From contig CAZCDS010000043.1 in the NCBI GenBank assembly GCA_964497585.1, positions 1 to 54,653 on the forward strand: DNA of 54,653 nt, written 5' to 3'. This DNA is from CAZCDS01 sp964497585. Its GTDB lineage: Bacteria > Desulfobacterota > Desulfomonilia > Desulfomonilales > Desulfomonilaceae. Positions 37,905-47,234 of the stretch are shown in pieces. Numbering within the stretch: position 1 is the stretch's first letter; each line of letters begins with the position of its first letter. The notes beneath the pieces were generated by a model. It had not been told where the DNA came from. It saw only the letters and a program-made list of their open reading frames with translations, and ran no database searches. Made by a program: the position numbers and the translations under genes.

Positions 37905-37942
37905 GACATCTATCATAGGCGCAGCCGGCGCTGAGGCCTTTC

Positions 37943-39016
37943 ATGAATCGCGTTCAATCACATAAAAAGATATCCAATTCGGGTCTCGGCGGGAAGGTTG
38001 CCGTGTTGGTTTTGAACCGAGACGGACGCCATTTCTTGGGGGATTGTTTTGAGTCTGTACTGAAAAACCACTATCCGTTCTTCGACGTCTTTCTGATAGA
38101 CAACGGTTCCCAAGATGCCTCCGTAGACTTCACCAGACAGCATTACCCCATGGTTCACATCGTCCCACTTGGGGAAAACCTTGGGTTTGCCGGTGCATAC
38201 GATCGCGTGATCCGCGAATTGGACCATGAGTACGTGGTTCTGCTCAACAACGATACTGTTGTTGATTCACAGTGGCTCCAGGCTCTGATGGTAGTCGCTG
38301 AGAAGGACGAACGCATCGCCGCGTGCGGTTCCAAGATCGTGGCCGTGTGGAATCCGAAGATCATCGACCACGCAGGTGGTATGCTGACGCTGATAGGGTC
38401 CGGCCTTGACCAAGGGAAATGGACCGTTGACAATGGTCAGTACGATACAACGCGAGAAGTCGGCTTTGGATGCGGCTGTTCCCTCCTCATAAGGAGGCAG
38501 GCTTACCTGGAAGTCGGGGGCTTTGATCCGGAGTACATCATCTATCATGAAGATGTGGACCTCTGCTGGAGAATGCGATTATTAGGCTACAAGGTCATGT
38601 TCGTACATGACTCCCTGGTGTATCATCATCTGGGAGGTGGCACGATCCGCAGCATTGAACATCCATGGAAGACCTACCTGTGTCAGAAGAACAGACTCGC
38701 CAATATCATCAAAAATATAGGGCAGACCAGATTGGTTGTCGCTCTCTTCGTTTCCCTCGGGTACGATGCCGTCAGGAGTGCTCGGTTTCTTTTGTTGAGG
38801 CGTTTTGATCTAATCAGAATGATCTTCAGCGGATATCTCAATACACTTGAACGTTCCAGGACTCTGGTTAAGGATCGCTGTCGGACACAGGAAATGAGGT
38901 CGGTCTCCGACAGTGAGCTTAAGCAATTCTTTGCCCCACTAATTCTCTCCATTTCCGATTACACCCGCCTGATCGCCGGCAATGGAATCAAGAACACCGG
39001 TCGTGATGGAGCTTAG
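37943..39016 (+). CDS. Glycosyltransferase family 2 (rhamnosyltransferase-like)
   Basis: A 357-residue GT-A enzyme. VAVLVLNRDGRHFLGDCFES opens the fold, VVLLNNDTVVD is the DxD-type metal site in its N-N-D form, and YHEDVDLCWRMRLLGYK is the ED segment near the catalytic base. These are usual for rhamnosyl- and related GT2 enzymes. It lies 38 bp after the epimerase on the same strand. Confidence 0.88.
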   Translation: MNRVQSHKKISNSGLGGKVAVLVLNRDGRHFLGDCFESVLKNHYPFFDVFLIDNGSQDASVDFTRQHYPMVHIVPLGENLGFAGAYDRVIRELDHEYVVLLNNDTVVDSQWLQALMVVAEKDERIAACGSKIVAVWNPKIIDHAGGMLTLIGSGLDQGKWTVDNGQYDTTREVGFGCGCSLLIRRQAYLEVGGFDPEYIIYHEDVDLCWRMRLLGYKVMFVHDSLVYHHLGGGTIRSIEHPWKTYLCQKNRLANIIKNIGQTRLVVALFVSLGYDAVRSARFLLLRRFDLIRMIFSGYLNTLERSRTLVKDRCRTQEMRSVSDSELKQFFAPLILSISDYTRLIAGNGIKNTGRDGA

Positions 39017-39220
39017 GAAGACGTTGTTCGGAGGAGACCGCCCATGGGGGAAAGGGCTCCTTCAGCGAGTCATAGCGATACGCACATCTGGCCATAAGTG
39101 TAAGGAAGACTTATCCAAGGGATTGGCCTGCAGCCCTCTATTCGTTTCAGGCTCAATTGACTTCTGTCGAGGCTTGTTGGAGGAGGGTGCGCAAATGGAA
39201 TCCACAGGAAGGAGAGACAA

Positions 39221-41083
39221 ACGGCCAGGATCAAGATAGCGATCGTGGGAGTGGGTAACTGTGTCAGTTCACTGATTCAGGGGATCCATTATTACGAGGG
39301 CAAGAGCGGCCGGGATGCAATCGGTCTGATGCATTGGGATCTCGGGGGATATAAACCCTACGACATAGAAGTGGTGGCTGCATTTGACATCGACAGACGC
39401 AAGGTTGGCAAGGATGTGTCGGAAGCCATCTTCGCACCCCCGAACTGCACGCAAGTCTTCTGCCCGAACATCCCGGAGACCGGAGTCACGGTAAGGATGG
39501 GGCGGATTCTGGACGGTTGCACTGAGGAGATGCTGGCTCACAAACCCCATCAGACCTTTGTGCTCTCCGATATGCCGGAACCTTCGAAGGAGGAAGTCGT
39601 TCGAGTTTTCAAGGAATCGGGCGCAGAAGTGGTGCTGAACTATCTCCCGGTGGGATCGGAACAGGCGGTTCGCTTCTACGCGGATTGTGTTTTGGAGGCG
39701 GAGACCGCTTTCATCAACTGTATGCCTGTCTTCATCGCAAGTGACCCGGAATGGGCTGCGCGTTTCAAAGAGAAGAACCTTCCGATCATAGGAGACGACA
39801 TCAAAGCTCAGCTCGGTGCCACCATCACTCACCGGACGCTCACAGACCTGTTCCGAAAACGCGGGGTCAAGCTGGAACGCACGTATCAACTCAATACCGG
39901 GGGAAACACCGATTTCCTGAACATGCTCGATCATGCTCGGCTGAAATCAAAGAAGAAATCCAAGACCGAGGCCGTGCAGTCGGTGGCCGCAGAACAGCTC
40001 GACGAGGACAACATCCACATCGGACCGAGCGATTACGTGCCGTGGCAAAAGGACAACAAGGTGTGCTTCGTCAGGATGGAAGGCAAGCTCTTCGGCGACG
40101 TGCCCATGAACCTGGAGCTTCGCCTCTCAGTGGAGGATTCTCCCAATTCCGCCGGAGTCAGCATAGATGCCATCCGCTGTTGCCGACTGGCCCTCGATCG
40201 ACAAATAGGCGGGATCCTGTGGGGGCCTGCGGCGTATTTCATGAAACGTCCTCCTCAGCAATATACCGACGATCAGGCCTACCTCATGACGGAAGCGTTC
40301 GTTCAGGAACCGGAAGCCCTCAGGAAGATGAAATGCCTGATCATCGCCGCAGGAAAGGGCAGCAGACTCTGGAGGAGAGGCGAAACCAAACCCCTTATCC
40401 CCGTTCTGGGAGTCCCGCTCATCGAGCGGGTGATTCGTACCGTTTTGAAAACCGGAATCGATGACTTCTGCGTGGTAACCGGGTACAACGGGGATCAGGT
40501 ACGCCCCTTTCTCGATGATCTCGCCCGGAGCTGTCATATCAGGATCACCCACTTTCTCAACGAAGCGTGGGAAGAGGGCAACGGACTGTCTGTTCTCAAG
40601 GCCAAGGACTTTCTGGACGGACCGTTCATCCTGTTGATGACCGATCACATATTCGATTCCGAGATCCTTGGCTCGCTCATGCAGCAGCCTGTTGGAGATG
40701 GGGAAATCGCGCTCGCGGTCGATCGCGACACGCAGAACCCGCTGCTCAACCTCGAAGACGTCACCAGGGTGGAACTCGACGACGACAAAGTGGTGAACAT
40801 CGGCAAAGGGATTGAACGATTCAATGCCATTGACACCGGGATCTTTCTCTGTACTCCGTCGCTGTTTGATGCCTTGGAAAAGAGCATAACGGAAGGCGGT
40901 GATACCTCGCTGAGCGGAGGCGTACGGCAACTGGCCGCGGTGGGCAAAGCGAAAGCTTACGAGATCAAAGGACACTTCTGGGTCGACGTGGACGATCCCG
41001 ACTCCATGGACAGAGCCGAAGGAGCCCTTATGGAGCAGTTGCGAGAAAAACTGAAGAGCGGGCGGATCCCTCCCTACATTTGA
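39221..41083 (+). CDS. Fusion of myo-inositol-1-phosphate synthase and inositol-1-phosphate cytidylyltransferase-like domain (ACG start)
   Basis: About 620 residues. Residues 1-365 are an archaeal/actinobacterial-type inositol-1-phosphate synthase: the NAD site IAIVGVGNCVSSLIQG, then GDDIKAQLGATITHR, LNTGGNTDFLNM and the SDYVPW...DNKVCF segment. From about residue 370 a nucleotidyltransferase follows (LIIAAGKGSRL, then ETKPLIPVLGVPL, later LLMTDHIFD), most like CTP:inositol-1-phosphate cytidylyltransferase. One chain could thus convert glucose-6-phosphate to CDP-inositol. The natural start is ACG 39221 (ACG-GCC-AGG-ATC-AAG), seven bases after AGGAGA. No ATG/GTG lies in frame before GTG 39245, which would remove the first strand of the Rossmann fold. 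The expected CDP-alcohol transferase partner is not in the window. Confidence 0.85.
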   Translation, partial: TARIKIAIVGVGNCVSSLIQGIHYYEGKSGRDAIGLMHWDLGGYKPYDIEVVAAFDIDRRKVGKDVSEAIFAPPNCTQVFCPNIPETGVTVRMGRILDGCTEEMLAHKPHQTFVLSDMPEPSKEEVVRVFKESGAEVVLNYLPVGSEQAVRFYADCVLEAETAFINCMPVFIASDPEWAARFKEKNLPIIGDDIKAQLGATITHRTLTDLFRKRGVKLERTYQLNTGGNTDFLNMLDHARLKSKKKSKTEAVQSVAAEQLDEDNIHIGPSDYVPWQKDNKVCFVRMEGKLFGDVPMNLELRLSVEDSPNSAGVSIDAIRCCRLALDRQIGGILWGPAAYFMKRPPQQYTDDQAYLMTEAFVQEPEALRKMKCLIIAAGKGSRLWRRGETKPLIPVLGVPLIERVIRTVLKTGIDDFCVVTGYNGDQVRPFLDDLARSCHIRITHFLNEAWEEGNGLSVLKAKDFLDGPFILLMTDHIFDSEILGSLMQQPVGDGEIALAVDRDTQNPLLNLEDVTRVELDDDKVVNIGKGIERFNAIDTGIFLCTPSLFDALEKSITEGGDTSLSGGVRQLAAVGKAKAYEIKGHFWVDVDDPDSMDRAEGALMEQLREKLKSGRIPPYI

Positions 41084-41302
41084 TGGGGAAAATCCCTTGC
41101 ATGGTGTCGACCCGTTCGTAGATCGTAGCGACCTTTCAGCGATGAGATCAGAAAAAAGCGGACTCGTGCGACCCAAGTGTCGGGGACGGATCGTTCCCCG
41201 TCTCAAAGCCGGACCAATGACCGGCCGACATGCCAGCATTGTGGGCCGAGGTACGCCAGATCCACAGCTTCGGACAGGTCTTTCGACGGGTTGGCGGTTG
41301 AC

Positions 41303-41679
41303 ATGGCCGGCAAGAAAAGCCCTTTGTAAGTGTTATTATGCCGTCGTACAACCACGACTTGTACGTCCGGGACGCGGTTGCGTCCGTTCTGCACCCGTCA
41401 GTCGAAGACATTGAAGTCATCGTTGTCGATGGCGGGTCCTCAGATCGAAGCGTCTCTATCATTTAGAGGATCAAGGACCCGCGACTCAAGTTGCTTTCCC
41501 AGGAGAATCGGGGCGCTCATCATGCCATGAATCGCGGGCTGTCCATGGCAACGCGAAAGTGGGCAACGTTCCTCAATTCCGACGATGAATTTCGTCCGGA
41601 AAAGATTGAACGCCATGTGGAGGCCCATGCCCGAGACAGCCAATGGATCGCCAGTGCTTCGCGCGGTCAACAGCCGTGA
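41303..41679 (+). pseudogene. GT2 glycosyltransferase remnant
   Basis: Pieces read MAGKK, then in another frame FVSVIMPSYNHDLYVRDAVA, VIVVDGGSSDRS, a TAG at 41464-41466, then LLSQENRGAHHAMNRGLSMA and FLNSDDEFRPEKIE. That is the N-terminal half of a GT2 enzyme with one frame change and one nonsense codon. The C-terminal half is missing and integrase debris follows. Confidence 0.85.
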
Positions 41680-41704
41680 CCAATTCCTGACGTGAGATCC
41701 CTCC

Positions 41705-42208
41705 CTAGCTGAAATCCATGCTGCCCTTCTTCTTGAGCCCGTGTCCAAGTATGGTTTCTCTGATCTCATAGTCTATCCGTGGCTTGGACCGTCTGGCATT
41801 TGCCTTCCAGGTATGTGCGAGATCATGCATGGTCGGATGAGGTACGAGAGCGGGATCACCAAGCTCCTCAATGGCTTTCAGCCACGGTTTCCGAAGAGAA
41901 TTCTCTGACGGCGGCCTGAGACCCTCAATCAGGAAGAGCCGGGCGCCGTCGTGTTGGAACTGCCGAGCGTATTCCAGGTGCGGAATGAGCAACCGATTTA
42001 TGGGGATGCGCTCATTCTTTTTCTTCTTTGTTTGGCTGGGGCTGAGACGGAAGAGACGCGGATCCCAGTGAACGTTACACCAACCCAATCCTTCTTTGCC
42101 TACGGCCTCGCCCCACCGCATACCCGTCAGGTGAAGGGCAGTGATGATCGGTCTCATCCACTTGGGGAGACGTCCGATTATCGCGTTGAAGTGAGCGAAG
42201 CTGAGATA
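41705..42208 (-). pseudogene. Tyrosine recombinase/phage-type integrase remnant
   Basis: The C-terminal catalytic domain is recognisable: LTGMRWGEAVG carries the first catalytic Arg and MHDLAHTWK stands where HDLRHTW is expected, so the second Arg is lost. ETILGHGLKKKG is the last conserved box. The N-terminal domain and the active-site Tyr region are absent. It abuts an IS630 fragment at about 42208. It is inactive. Confidence 0.75.
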
Positions 42209-42460
42209 CACTTCGCGATTGTGCCCAAGCTCAACGCTATGGAACATATCTGGAGAAAGACCAAAAAAACCATAACTCACAACCGCTACTTGCCGAAAGT
42301 CCAGGACTTGCAGCAGTTCCTGCCCGCCGTATCAAAAGATTTTAGGGGAATCAGCATTCGCACAGAACGGTTATCCCCCACTTTGCTTAAGCGCCGATCG
42401 CAGCGCGGAAGACTATGGCTGTTCCAAACGTCGGTCCTCCGTCGATTGTCGGCATACTAG
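42209..42460 (+). mobile_element. IS630-family transposase C-terminal fragment
   Basis: VPKLNAMEHIWRKTKKTITH followed by NRYLPKVQDL corresponds to the PELNPIEHLWRxxKxxxTH segment containing the last catalytic acid of IS630/Tc1-mariner-type transposases. Only the C-terminal end is left, fused directly to the integrase remnant on the other strand. Confidence 0.7.
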
Positions 42461-42629
42461 AATTTCGACGGCTCCGTGGAACGATCACCCTGGACGACGG
42501 TTGTGAACAGCTTTTCTGCACATGCGACCTAGTGACGAGGTGATCCGATTTCGCAGCAACCAGGTTGACGTGGCCGCGTTCTGCAAATAGGGGGGCTCGA
42601 GAAAGGATTCCAGTGTTTCGGCGCCCTTT

Positions 42630-43673
42630 TTAGAAGGTATGGACGTCATCCCTGGAAAAAGCGATAAACGCTTGCATGCCTTTTCTCAGGCCACCGGCGG
42701 GGAGTGCGCTCTCCGTGCAATGCGCTCGGATGGAAATGCCTTCTATTTTTGCGGTTACTTCGTAGTATGGTCCCACGTTCCAGGCTTCGGTGACGGTGCC
42801 GCGCACGACATTCCCGCTTGCGAAAGGAGGCGGATCCGACGACACCAGGATTTTCTCTGGTCTGATACCAAGGAATTGCCGTCCTGTGGTGTTTTCATCG
42901 GCCAAGTGAACGGGGACATCGTTTACCATTCCTATGTTACCTTGAAAGGTTGCCGGCCATAGGTTCTTCATGCCCACAAATTCGGCCACAAAGCGCGTCT
43001 GAGGCCTGTGGAAAATATCAGACACGTCTCCGATCTGCTCAAGTCGCCCCGAGTTAACGATCGCCGCCCTCTGGGCTAAGAACATGACTTACGAGAATTC
43101 ATGGGTGACCATGAGAAATGTGGCGCCCAGGTTTTCGTGCAGGTCCTTGAGCAGGGTAAGTACTTCGCCCCTCTTGTTGACATCCAGTGAAGACACGGGC
43201 TCGTCGAGCAAGACCAGAGACGGGTTGACGGCCAGGCATCGGGCGAGCGCGATCCGCTGTTTTTCACCACCGCTCAGGTTGTGCACCGATCTTTTCAACA
43301 GGCGCTCCAGGCTGAGCAGGTCTATCAGCCGTCGCACCCGTTCCGACCGGGACTCGGCGGAATCATCGTCACGATGGTAACGGAGTCCGTATCGAATGTT
43401 GTCCATTACGTTCAAGTTAGGGAAAAGCCCCAGATCCTGGTAGACAATACCTACTCTTCTCTTTTCCGGGGGTACGTTGGTGACGTCCACGCCGCGAACG
43501 ACAACGCTCCCGCGGCTGACGGACACAACGCCTGCGATGGCTTCAAGAATGAGCGTCTTGCCCGCGCCCGTCGGTCCCAAGAGGGCAAAAAACTCCCCTT
43601 CAAACACTCGCAGGCAGACATCCCGCGCTGCGAAGTCCGGATACTCTATGCTTACGTCGTTCAGCTCTATCAT
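42630..43673 (-). pseudogene. wtpC: Tungstate/molybdate ABC transporter ATP-binding protein, nonsense-interrupted
   Basis: Cytoplasmic ATPase of a Wtp/Mod-type importer. The first part has Walker A GPTGAGKT, signature LSGGEKQRIALARCLA, Walker B LVLLDEPVSSLD and VTHEFS. A TAA (plus-strand 43089-43091) then interrupts VTHEFS-x-VMFLAQRAAIVNSG, where relatives have Glu (GAA). The frame continues into a TOBE-type C-domain that senses oxyanion. One substitution (GAA to TAA) explains the break. The truncated product would keep the ATPase core but lose the regulatory domain. Confidence 0.88.
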
Positions 43674-43734
43674 GTGGTCCTTGTGTAAAACGAGACATGG
43701 GAGCCCGACTCAGGGGGCTGATAACGGTCCGATA

Positions 43735-44518
43735 CTACGGCTCGGCCTGCCTGGACATGATTCTCAGGAGGAGAAACAGAATCAGACACACCACGATCAG
43801 CCAGACCGCCACTGGCTGAGAGTACGAAAGACCGTAGCCGGTAAACCGCTCGTACATCAGAACCGGCGCGGTCATCGGATGATAAGCTACGATAATGACC
43901 GCGCCGAACTCACTGACAGCACGAGCCGCACACATGATCATTCCTACAATCATGGTACGCCAGGCAAGGGGCCCGGTTATTCGCACAAAGGTTTGGCCCA
44001 TAGACGCGCCCAGGCTTCGGGAAACGTGCTCCATTCGTTCGGGTATGGCCTCGAACCCCGCCTTGACCGTGTTGACATAGAAGGGCAATCCCACGTAGGT
44101 AAGCACGACGATGATGCCGGTAACCGATCCCATGATGCGTATACCCAGGGCGTTGGCCATGTCGCCGATCAAATGACCCTTCCCCGCCAAACTGAGGATC
44201 GCGATGCCAATCACGGGGTGTGGTACCATGATGGGAAGGTCGATCAGGCTTTCGATAAACTTTTTTCCCGTGAACGAGCGCCTGGCCAACAGGTAGGCAA
44301 GCGGTGTCCCCCAGCAGCAACGCGATCAGTGCAGCCGTACCCGAGCAATAGACGCTGAGCCAAATAGACCGCAACACATCCCGGTCCTGCGCTGTTTCGA
44401 GCAGGCTTTTCAGGCTGGGTTGGGTAAGCATCTCCAGCAGCGGGATCAGGATGAACGCTGCGATCACCAGGCTGCTGGAGACGGCCAATGCATGGAACGG
44501 GGTAAAGGACCGAATCAT
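43735..44518 (-). pseudogene. wtpB: Tungstate/molybdate ABC transporter permease, frameshifted
   Basis: Inner-membrane permease of the importer. The N-terminal part (from 44518: FILIPLLEMLTQPSL, LRSIWLSVYCSGTAALIALL) and the C-terminal part (LARRSFTGKKFIESLIDLPI, then the EAA loop SLGASMGQTFVRITGPLAWR) are in different frames. They join at the C5 run at 44308-44312; removing one C restores GTPLAYLLARRSFTGKK. A homopolymer error is possible as well as a real mutation. Confidence 0.87.
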
Positions 44519-44552
44519 GGCAATCGAACCGCGGTGCGGCCCACGGAGACCG

Positions 44553-45542
44553 TCACTTCTTGACCTCGACGAGACTCTGCAGTTGCACAGGCAGTCTCTT
44601 CTTCGCTGCCTCCGACGGAACTCGAGCGGGAATGAACGGCGGTTGGCCCATCTCCTTGAGAATCTTCAGTCCATGGTCTGGGCTCAGCATGTATTGCAGG
44701 AAGGCCACGGCCGCTTTCTTGTCCGGCGCGTCCTGGACTATTGTCACCCCGTACGTGCAGGATTTTCCTACACGCGTCATCTTTGTGCCGGGCTTCTTGC
44801 CACTCACTTCGACCTTTGCCTGTTTGTAGAAATCGTCGTACTTGCAGTTGCCCAGATTGATCTTGTCCGGGAGTTTCACATACTTCAACTTATGTTGCAC
44901 AGCCACGGACAGGTATTCCCATGCGTAATCGAGGTGGCCTGTCTGGAGCATTGACACGAGCTCAACGGACTTGGGCCTGATGTTTACTTTGGGCCGATTT
45001 GCAGTCAGTTTCTTGTACAGCCCGGGCTTTTTGTAGAAAACCTCGGCCAGTTTCAAAACCATGAGGCTACGATAGCCGCATGGGTCGAGGTTCGGGTCTG
45101 AATGTCCCCATTGGACACCCTTCGTGCCCAGTATCTTATACCAGTTGTCCTGGTTGATTTTGTCGGCGAACTTACTCTCAGCCGTGTAACAGAGGACCAA
45201 CTGATTAGAGGCAAAACGTATGTTCCATGAGGCAAATTTAGGGATCAAGCTCTTGTTGATAACCATGTAATCCGCGGAAGCCATGATGTCCGCCGGTTTC
45301 CCTAGTTCCGAAATCATACGGGCCATCTTGGTGCTGCCGCCGGCTTCTCGTTTGACGTCCACACCCGGGTATTTTGCTTCGAATTCCTTTTCCATCTTGG
45401 CAAGGGGAACGGTCAGGCTTCCCGCGTGAAAGATGATGACATCGCCCTTCAGGGAGGGCTCGGAGCAGACGTGACCGGCCGTACCAGACACTATTGCAAC
45501 CACAAGGCCCACGTAGACGCACCAGCGAAGGATCGCGGTCAT
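44553..45542 (-). CDS. wtpA: Tungstate/molybdate ABC transporter substrate-binding protein WtpA
   Basis: A 329-residue periplasmic binding protein with a signal peptide in residues 1-27. IIFHAGSLTVPLAKMEKEFE, REAGGSTKMARMISELGKPA and DIMASADYMVINKSLIP are typical of WtpA, which binds W/Mo oxyanions in octahedral coordination. PNLDPCGYRSLMVLKLAE and LDYAWEYLSVA also fit. It is first in a wtpABC operon on the minus strand, with GGAGGTTGG as ribosome site and a ModE-like box 48 bp upstream of the ATG. It is intact although the permease and ATPase genes are broken. Confidence 0.93.
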   Translation of the reverse strand: MTAILRWCVYVGLVVAIVSGTAGHVCSEPSLKGDVIIFHAGSLTVPLAKMEKEFEAKYPGVDVKREAGGSTKMARMISELGKPADIMASADYMVINKSLIPKFASWNIRFASNQLVLCYTAESKFADKINQDNWYKILGTKGVQWGHSDPNLDPCGYRSLMVLKLAEVFYKKPGLYKKLTANRPKVNIRPKSVELVSMLQTGHLDYAWEYLSVAVQHKLKYVKLPDKINLGNCKYDDFYKQAKVEVSGKKPGTKMTRVGKSCTYGVTIVQDAPDKKAAVAFLQYMLSPDHGLKILKEMGQPPFIPARVPSEAAKKRLPVQLQSLVEVKK

Positions 45543-45589
45543 TGGATTCCAACCTCCAAGAAGTAATGGGAGATGCGCCGCGGACGTGC

Positions 45590-45611
45590 TTATGTCAAAA
45601 CTAGCATAACG
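45590..45611. promoter_or_regulatory. ModE-box-like operator upstream of wtpA
   Basis: TTAT (45590-45593), 12 bases, then ATAACG (45606-45611), nearly identical to the site at 3301-3322. It sits about 50 bp before the wtpA start and overlaps a TTGACA on the minus strand, so a bound regulator would block transcription, as Mo/W-loaded ModE represses modABC in E. coli. Confidence 0.65.
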
Positions 45612-45947
45612 GATGAAAGGCTGTCAACCGACCCTGTCCATCAGCAGCGATGAAGATTTACAGTAAGAAGGAGAAAAGGGATAGCTCACCGAGATGATGG
45701 AAAAGAGGGCAGGTGCTCCTGAGGGCTTATTGGTGCTTTCGGATCTGTAGTTGATCTGTGAAGATGGGGCCTTGGATGTGTTGGGGGATAGAGGGGGTGC
45801 ACGGAGACGGCCGTCAGGAGTTGTCCGGGGAAAAGTCTGATGTGAAAGCACTGGCCTGACAAAGCCCCTTTGTCCCCTTTGAGAACGGACACGCTGCGCC
45901 AGGCCTTCGCTTATCCGGAAGGAGAGGTTTTGGGCTGATCCCTGTAA
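45612..45947. other. Spacer between wtpA promoter and IS3 remnant
   Basis: About 335 bp with no gene recognised. Confidence 0.5.
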
Positions 45948-46120
45948 TGGATCCCGAAAACCGGACAGGGGGTTAAGGTGGAAAAGCCGACCTTGTTGAT
46001 GTAGAAAGTGTGGGTGAGTACGAGGAGGCTTTTTGGGAGTCATGAGAAGGAGGTTTGACGGGAGCTTCAAGGCTGGGGTTGCGCTTGAGGCGATCAAGGG
46101 GGAGAGGTCGATGTCTAAGC
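45948..46120 (+). mobile_element. IS3-family left-end remnant
   Basis: It begins TGGATCCCGAAAACCGGACA and runs, with few mismatches, parallel to the left end of the complete element at 53111, including the orfA start (MRRRFDGSFKAGVALEAIKG from ATG 46044). It is cut at 46120 by the end of an IS481 element. Confidence 0.85.
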
Positions 46121-46853
46121 TGTGCGATTCACAGACATCGTTTCATTTGTGCAATTTTAGATCGAGCCTATAGTCTTGATATCTGACACGCTCCTTTCGG
46201 CTGTCGTACATGCTTTCAACCTCGTCCCACGCAGGTGTTAGCTCCGCCAGTTCCAAAAAGCGTTGCATGGGGGTCTTGCCGTGGAGGCTCCCGTGGGCCC
46301 GATCCCAGTTGTAGAAATGCTGCCATTCCTGGAGCTGGTCAGCCAGATCGGGGCTGTCCAGCGGGATGGTGGAGTAGAATTCGGCCAGATCCGTCTTTTG
46401 GGCTCTCTCCACCTTTCCGTTCAGGTGAGGTGAACGAGGCTTTACCGGACGGAACTTGATCCCCCAGCACATAAGGCATTCCTGGATCTCGTACGCGAAA
46501 AATTCTCGGCCGCGGTCTGTCTGAATCCGCTGGATGGGAAAGGGCATCTCTTCGATGACTCTGCGCAAGAATTTGAGGGTGTTTTCGGCAGTCCTCCGAG
46601 GATACAAACCCACGACCTGGTACCGAGTGCAGTCGTCAAGGGCCGTAAATTGGTACAGCCCAGGGGCTATCTTGCAGGTGTCCATTTGAACCCTGTCCCC
46701 TGGAACCGGTCGCTCATAGCGTTTGAAACCTTTTTTTTAGCCCTCTTGGCAGAGGTCTGACCTCATGTTTCACTAGCACCTTGTGGATGGCGGCAAGGGC
46801 AAGGCAACAATCGTCAAGCCGCGTCACCTCATTCCGAAGTCTTCCGGCCCCCA
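46121..46853 (-). mobile_element. IS481-family element remnant (transposase C-terminal two thirds)
   Basis: The transposase frame 46143-46685 reads MDTCKIAPGLYQFTALDDCT, QTDRGREFF and KPRSPHLNGKVERAQKTDLA with the DDE core of IS481. A different frame at 46692-46850 gives LGAGRLRNEVTRLDDC and AIHKVLVKHEV; the frames are separated by a shift at an A-run near 46727. TGTGCGATTCACA (46121-46133) is the element end. The N-terminus is cut by the IS5 element at 46854. Confidence 0.8.
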
Positions 46854-46952
46854 GAGTTGGTTCCAAAACTGTTAATCGCGTGAAATCGCGCCTGATATAA
46901 TGCCTTGTACATTTTATACATTTTATGTATGAGCCTCATCGGAGGTGATCCG

Positions 46953-47234
46953 ATGAGTGAGCGCTATCGTGAGGTGACTGAGGAGCAATGGAAGAAGATC
47001 GAGCCGCTGATACCCAAGGCCCCATTTCGCCCAAAGGGAGGTCGACCTCGGACGGATGACCGTCTGGTCTTTGAGGGAATCCTCTGGATTGCCCGGACGG
47101 GAGCGAGGTGGAAGGATCTTCCAGAGCGATACTCCAGTCCGGCCACCTGTTGGCGGCGACTGAAACAGTGGCAGGGACAGGAGGTGTTCAAGGACATGTG
47201 GAGGGCGTTCCTCTCTAAGCTTTTACCACAATGA
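46953..47234 (+). CDS. IS5-family transposase, orfA part
   Basis: A 93-residue N-terminal transposase part with a very strong GGAGGTGAT ribosome site four bases before ATG 46953. Its sequence (EEQWKKIEPLIPKAPFRPKG, FEGILWIARTGARWKDLPER) is the DUF4096-like N-domain of IS427-group elements, which binds the terminal repeats. In active relatives it is joined to orfB by ribosomal frameshifting. Confidence 0.82.
   Translation: MSERYREVTEEQWKKIEPLIPKAPFRPKGGRPRTDDRLVFEGILWIARTGARWKDLPERYSSPATCWRRLKQWQGQEVFKDMWRAFLSKLLPQ

Noticed and set aside
39195..39240. ATG at 39195 as the start of the inositol fusion
   Set aside because: It is in another frame and runs into a stop at 39237, before the conserved NAD-binding segment.
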